Positions 63,473 to 64,000 of a DNA stretch of 64,000 bases are shown here, one piece after another. Below the pieces are notes generated by a model. That model did no database searches. It saw only the letters and a program-made list of their open reading frames with translations, and was not told where the DNA came from. Position 1 is the stretch's first letter. Every line of letters starts with the position of its first letter. This DNA is from Ophiobolus disseminans (taxonomy: Eukaryota > Ascomycota > Dothideomycetes > Pleosporales > Phaeosphaeriaceae). The DNA lies in NCBI GenBank assembly GCA_010093685.1, contig MU006244.1, positions 434,001-498,000 of the forward strand, written 5' to 3'. Made by a program: the position numbers and the translations under genes.

Positions 63473-64000
63473 ATGTCAGCAGGAAAAATAGTCATTGTAG
63501 GATTGCATCCGCTCCCATCTCACGACATCCGCTCTTAACTAATCTTGTGTCTAGGTTGGTGGATCTATACCCGGCTTCATGGTCGCCATACTTTGCGCTA
63601 GACACACGGTTCTTGTGCTCGATCAAAGCGCCAGCACCTATTCGATGGAAAGTAGAGCTGGATGTATTCTTGGACCCTACGCAAGGAAAATGTTCGAACA
63701 CCACATACCGTCCCCCGAGTTAATCTCCACGGCCATTCCTAACCAGGAACTGCTCAGTATCATCACTATCGATGGGCAAATCAAGCATCATGTGCCGTAT
63801 GTCATAGGGGAAGACTATCCAATGTCGATGAGTAATTGGGGTGCAGTATACCAAGCTTTAACACAAGCTTTCGAAGCAAGGAGCCCTTCAGAAGCGGACG
63901 CCCGGGGCGCCGAGACTGTGACTCTTCGTAGAGGAGCGAAAGTGATTAGTGCAGAGTTAAGGGAGGGAGCTTGGGACATTACATACGACATTGGCGGGAC
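63473..64000 (+). CDS. FAD-dependent aromatic-type monooxygenase, 5' part (runs off window)
   Basis: Exon 1 is 63473-63496 (MSAGKIVI), then a 58-nt intron (63497-63554) and exon 2 from 63555 to the window edge, open throughout. The join creates the FAD Rossmann motif VIVGGSIPGFM at the intron position. Further features of the PHBH / salicylate-hydroxylase-like group are VLVLDQS (end of strand 2), ESRAGCILGPYARKM (near the usual Gly-rich FAD segment) and NWGAVYQALTQAFEA. The enzyme should use NAD(P)H and oxygen to hydroxylate a small, often aromatic, substrate. The gene is cut by the window end before the GD motif. It is easy to miss because the first exon is only 24 nt. Confidence 0.8.

Overview
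The window is nuclear DNA of a filamentous ascomycete, most likely a Dothideomycete of the order Pleosporales. I infer this from short (about 47-125 nt) GT-AG introns, Zn2Cys6 regulators, a TRI12-type efflux pump, an ascomycete laccase, a PNP/NB-ARC NLR relic and fungal Tc1/mariner, pogo, hAT and copia elements. No database search was possible. Species and locus names are therefore not given, and gene symbols are used only for clear orthologues.

The first 30 kb is gene-dense, with intact genes. In order it holds a Zn2Cys6 regulator (2208-4302), a secreted cupin (5010-5749), an unrecognised 615-aa protein with a GC-AG intron (7525-9731) and a single-pass Pro/Ser/Thr-rich membrane protein (10619-12535). 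A housekeeping block follows: APN1 (AP endonuclease), DIM1 (18S rRNA dimethylase), HIS7 (IGP synthase) and IMP3 (U3 snoRNP). APN1/DIM1 and HIS7/IMP3 are divergent pairs; DIM1/HIS7 are convergent. Next come a Baeyer-Villiger monooxygenase and a TRI12-like MFS pump arranged tail to tail, an acetate transporter (AceTr family) and a laccase.

From 31.9 to 36.9 kb lies a transposon graveyard: an inverted pair of LTR-like repeats, two broken Tc1/mariner copies and solo LTRs. Some of these solo LTRs still carry perfect 5-bp target-site duplications. Gene-rich DNA returns at 38.4-50.1 kb with an MFS sugar transporter, a C2H2 protein, a Gln/Ser-rich protein, AIP1 (actin-interacting WD40 protein) and a second Zn2Cys6 regulator, also with a GC-AG intron.

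From 51.7 to 62.6 kb transposons are stacked inside one another. A pogo/Fot element sits inside the terminal inverted repeat of a Tc1/mariner element, which itself sits inside a dead hAT transposase gene. Beside it is a dead copia retroelement into which three solo LTRs of different sequence inserted, and then a dead NLR gene (PNP_UDP plus NB-ARC) split by a 144-bp LTR-like insert. The window ends inside a second FAD monooxygenase gene.

The main result is this dated stack of insertions. Five-bp duplications at several solo LTRs, and TA at the pogo and Tc1 elements, let the order of events be read directly from the sequence.
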